A DNA stretch of 64,000 nucleotides, from positions 92,435,882-92,499,881 of the forward strand of contig NC_081824.1 of NCBI RefSeq assembly GCF_030867095.1. Direction: 5' to 3'. Each line of letters starts with the position of its first letter. Within the stretch, counting starts at the first letter, position 1. The DNA is from Alligator mississippiensis (lineage: Eukaryota; Chordata; Crocodylia; Alligatoridae). The notes beneath the pieces are model-generated. The model saw only the letters and a list, made by a program, of their open reading frames with translations, was not told the DNA's origin and searched no databases. Both the position numbers and the translations under genes were made by a program. Positions 63,470 through 64,000 of the stretch are shown here, one piece after another.

Positions 63470-63848
63470 GCTATAACTATAAATTTTAAGTGCCTTGGGC
63501 AAAGTTTTGGGGGAGAGCAGGGCAAGAGGGCAAGTATGAGCACTCCTTTGTCACATCTGCAGCAGCCTTTTGCCCCCCTTCCCCCTCTGCACCCTCCCCC
63601 AGGCAAAGCAGCCCAGCTGGGGAAACCCTGCACTGCCCAGGAGGAGTCTTGGCCCAGCCCCATGAGGGAGGGAGGAGGCATGGCATGACCATGTGGGGCT
63701 TGAGAATTTGGCAGCGAGGAGGGTGGCAAAATTAGTTGCCATTGCTCCCCCACTGCCGAATTTCCCCACCTGTGGGGAGCTATGTGGGCTATATGCCATG
63801 GCTCCATGGACTAGATTTGGCCTGCAGGCCAAAGATTGACCACCCCTG
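63470..63848. mobile_element. hAT-type MITE right end (CAGGGGTGGTCAA family), left end unclear
   Basis: The right part GGCCTGCAGGCCAAAGATTGACCACCCCTG ends at 63848 and is followed by CTATATAC. The family resembles 58383-58569. The inside is GC-rich and gives overlapping ORFs that are not genes. No left CAG terminus was seen, so the start is set where composition changes. Confidence 0.6.
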
Positions 63849-64000
63849 CTATATACCATCATGGTATCAGTGACAATACAGTTTTTATCAATACCATTCT
63901 CAGTGTTCCCCGAAGGTCCAAACAATACATCTACAGGAGTTGGATGCTGGGACACAGCAGGAGCAGCACTGCACTGCCTGGCCATAACAGGATCTTACCT

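Noticed and set aside
63422..63985. ORFs up to 144 codons on both strands
   Set aside because: They overlap a GC-rich hAT MITE; no transposase motif or known protein similarity.

Overview
This window reads as vertebrate nuclear DNA, most likely from a crocodilian (a turtle is the main alternative). The evidence is AT-rich non-coding sequence, at least eleven CR1 retrotransposon copies, several tails built on the motif TCTATGAA, hAT-type miniature DNA transposons with 8-bp target duplications, and no Alu, B1 or recent L1. There is no operon, Shine-Dalgarno or phage organisation. Almost every open reading frame is either retrotransposon debris or chance.

The one host gene recognised is ATG5, the autophagy E3-like component, on the minus strand. 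Its last two coding exons are here: penultimate exon 45541-45658 and terminal exon 10228-10364, with stop codon TGA at 10230-10228. They join in phase and encode about 84 residues of the C-terminal ubiquitin-like domain, without a gap relative to the remembered human protein. The intron between them is about 35.2 kb (10365-45540). From 45659 to the window end is part of the preceding intron; I found no further ATG5 exon there. The 3' UTR runs downward from 10227, probably to a poly(A) signal at 8540-8535. Positions 1 to about 8500 are downstream intergenic DNA.

Region by region: 1-7350 is intergenic with a cluster of palindromes, five CR1 pieces (880, 1493, 2611, 3140, 6601) and C-rich low-complexity DNA. 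8500-10364 is the ATG5 3' end. 12.9-15.9 kb holds a perfect inverted repeat, two hAT MITEs with target duplications and a possible larger TIR element. 20.9-27.9 kb holds four CR1 copies, three with RT-coding sequence, in both orientations. 28.6-30.6 kb holds GC-rich repeats. 30.9-35.3 kb is a near full-length CR1 with a decayed ORF1 that still shows SGNH-hydrolase blocks, plus a decayed ORF2. 36.1-36.6 kb is a solo LTR. 37.8-39.5 kb is an RTE-like LINE with a C-terminal zinc finger. 40.0-40.9 kb is a second copy of the GC-rich TIR-like repeat seen at 29.7-30.6 kb. 46.5-49.4 kb is the best-preserved CR1, with a 564-residue open RT frame. 49.5-64 kb is mostly quiet intron with small hAT elements, an alternating purine-pyrimidine tract and one more CR1 tail.

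I do not see a previously undescribed molecular system. The most useful observations are the ATG5 exon assignment, the SGNH remnants in CR1 ORF1, the solo LTR, the TIR-like repeat pair, and oppositely oriented CR1 copies that could pair in the ATG5 pre-mRNA. All family comparisons are from memory, without database searches.
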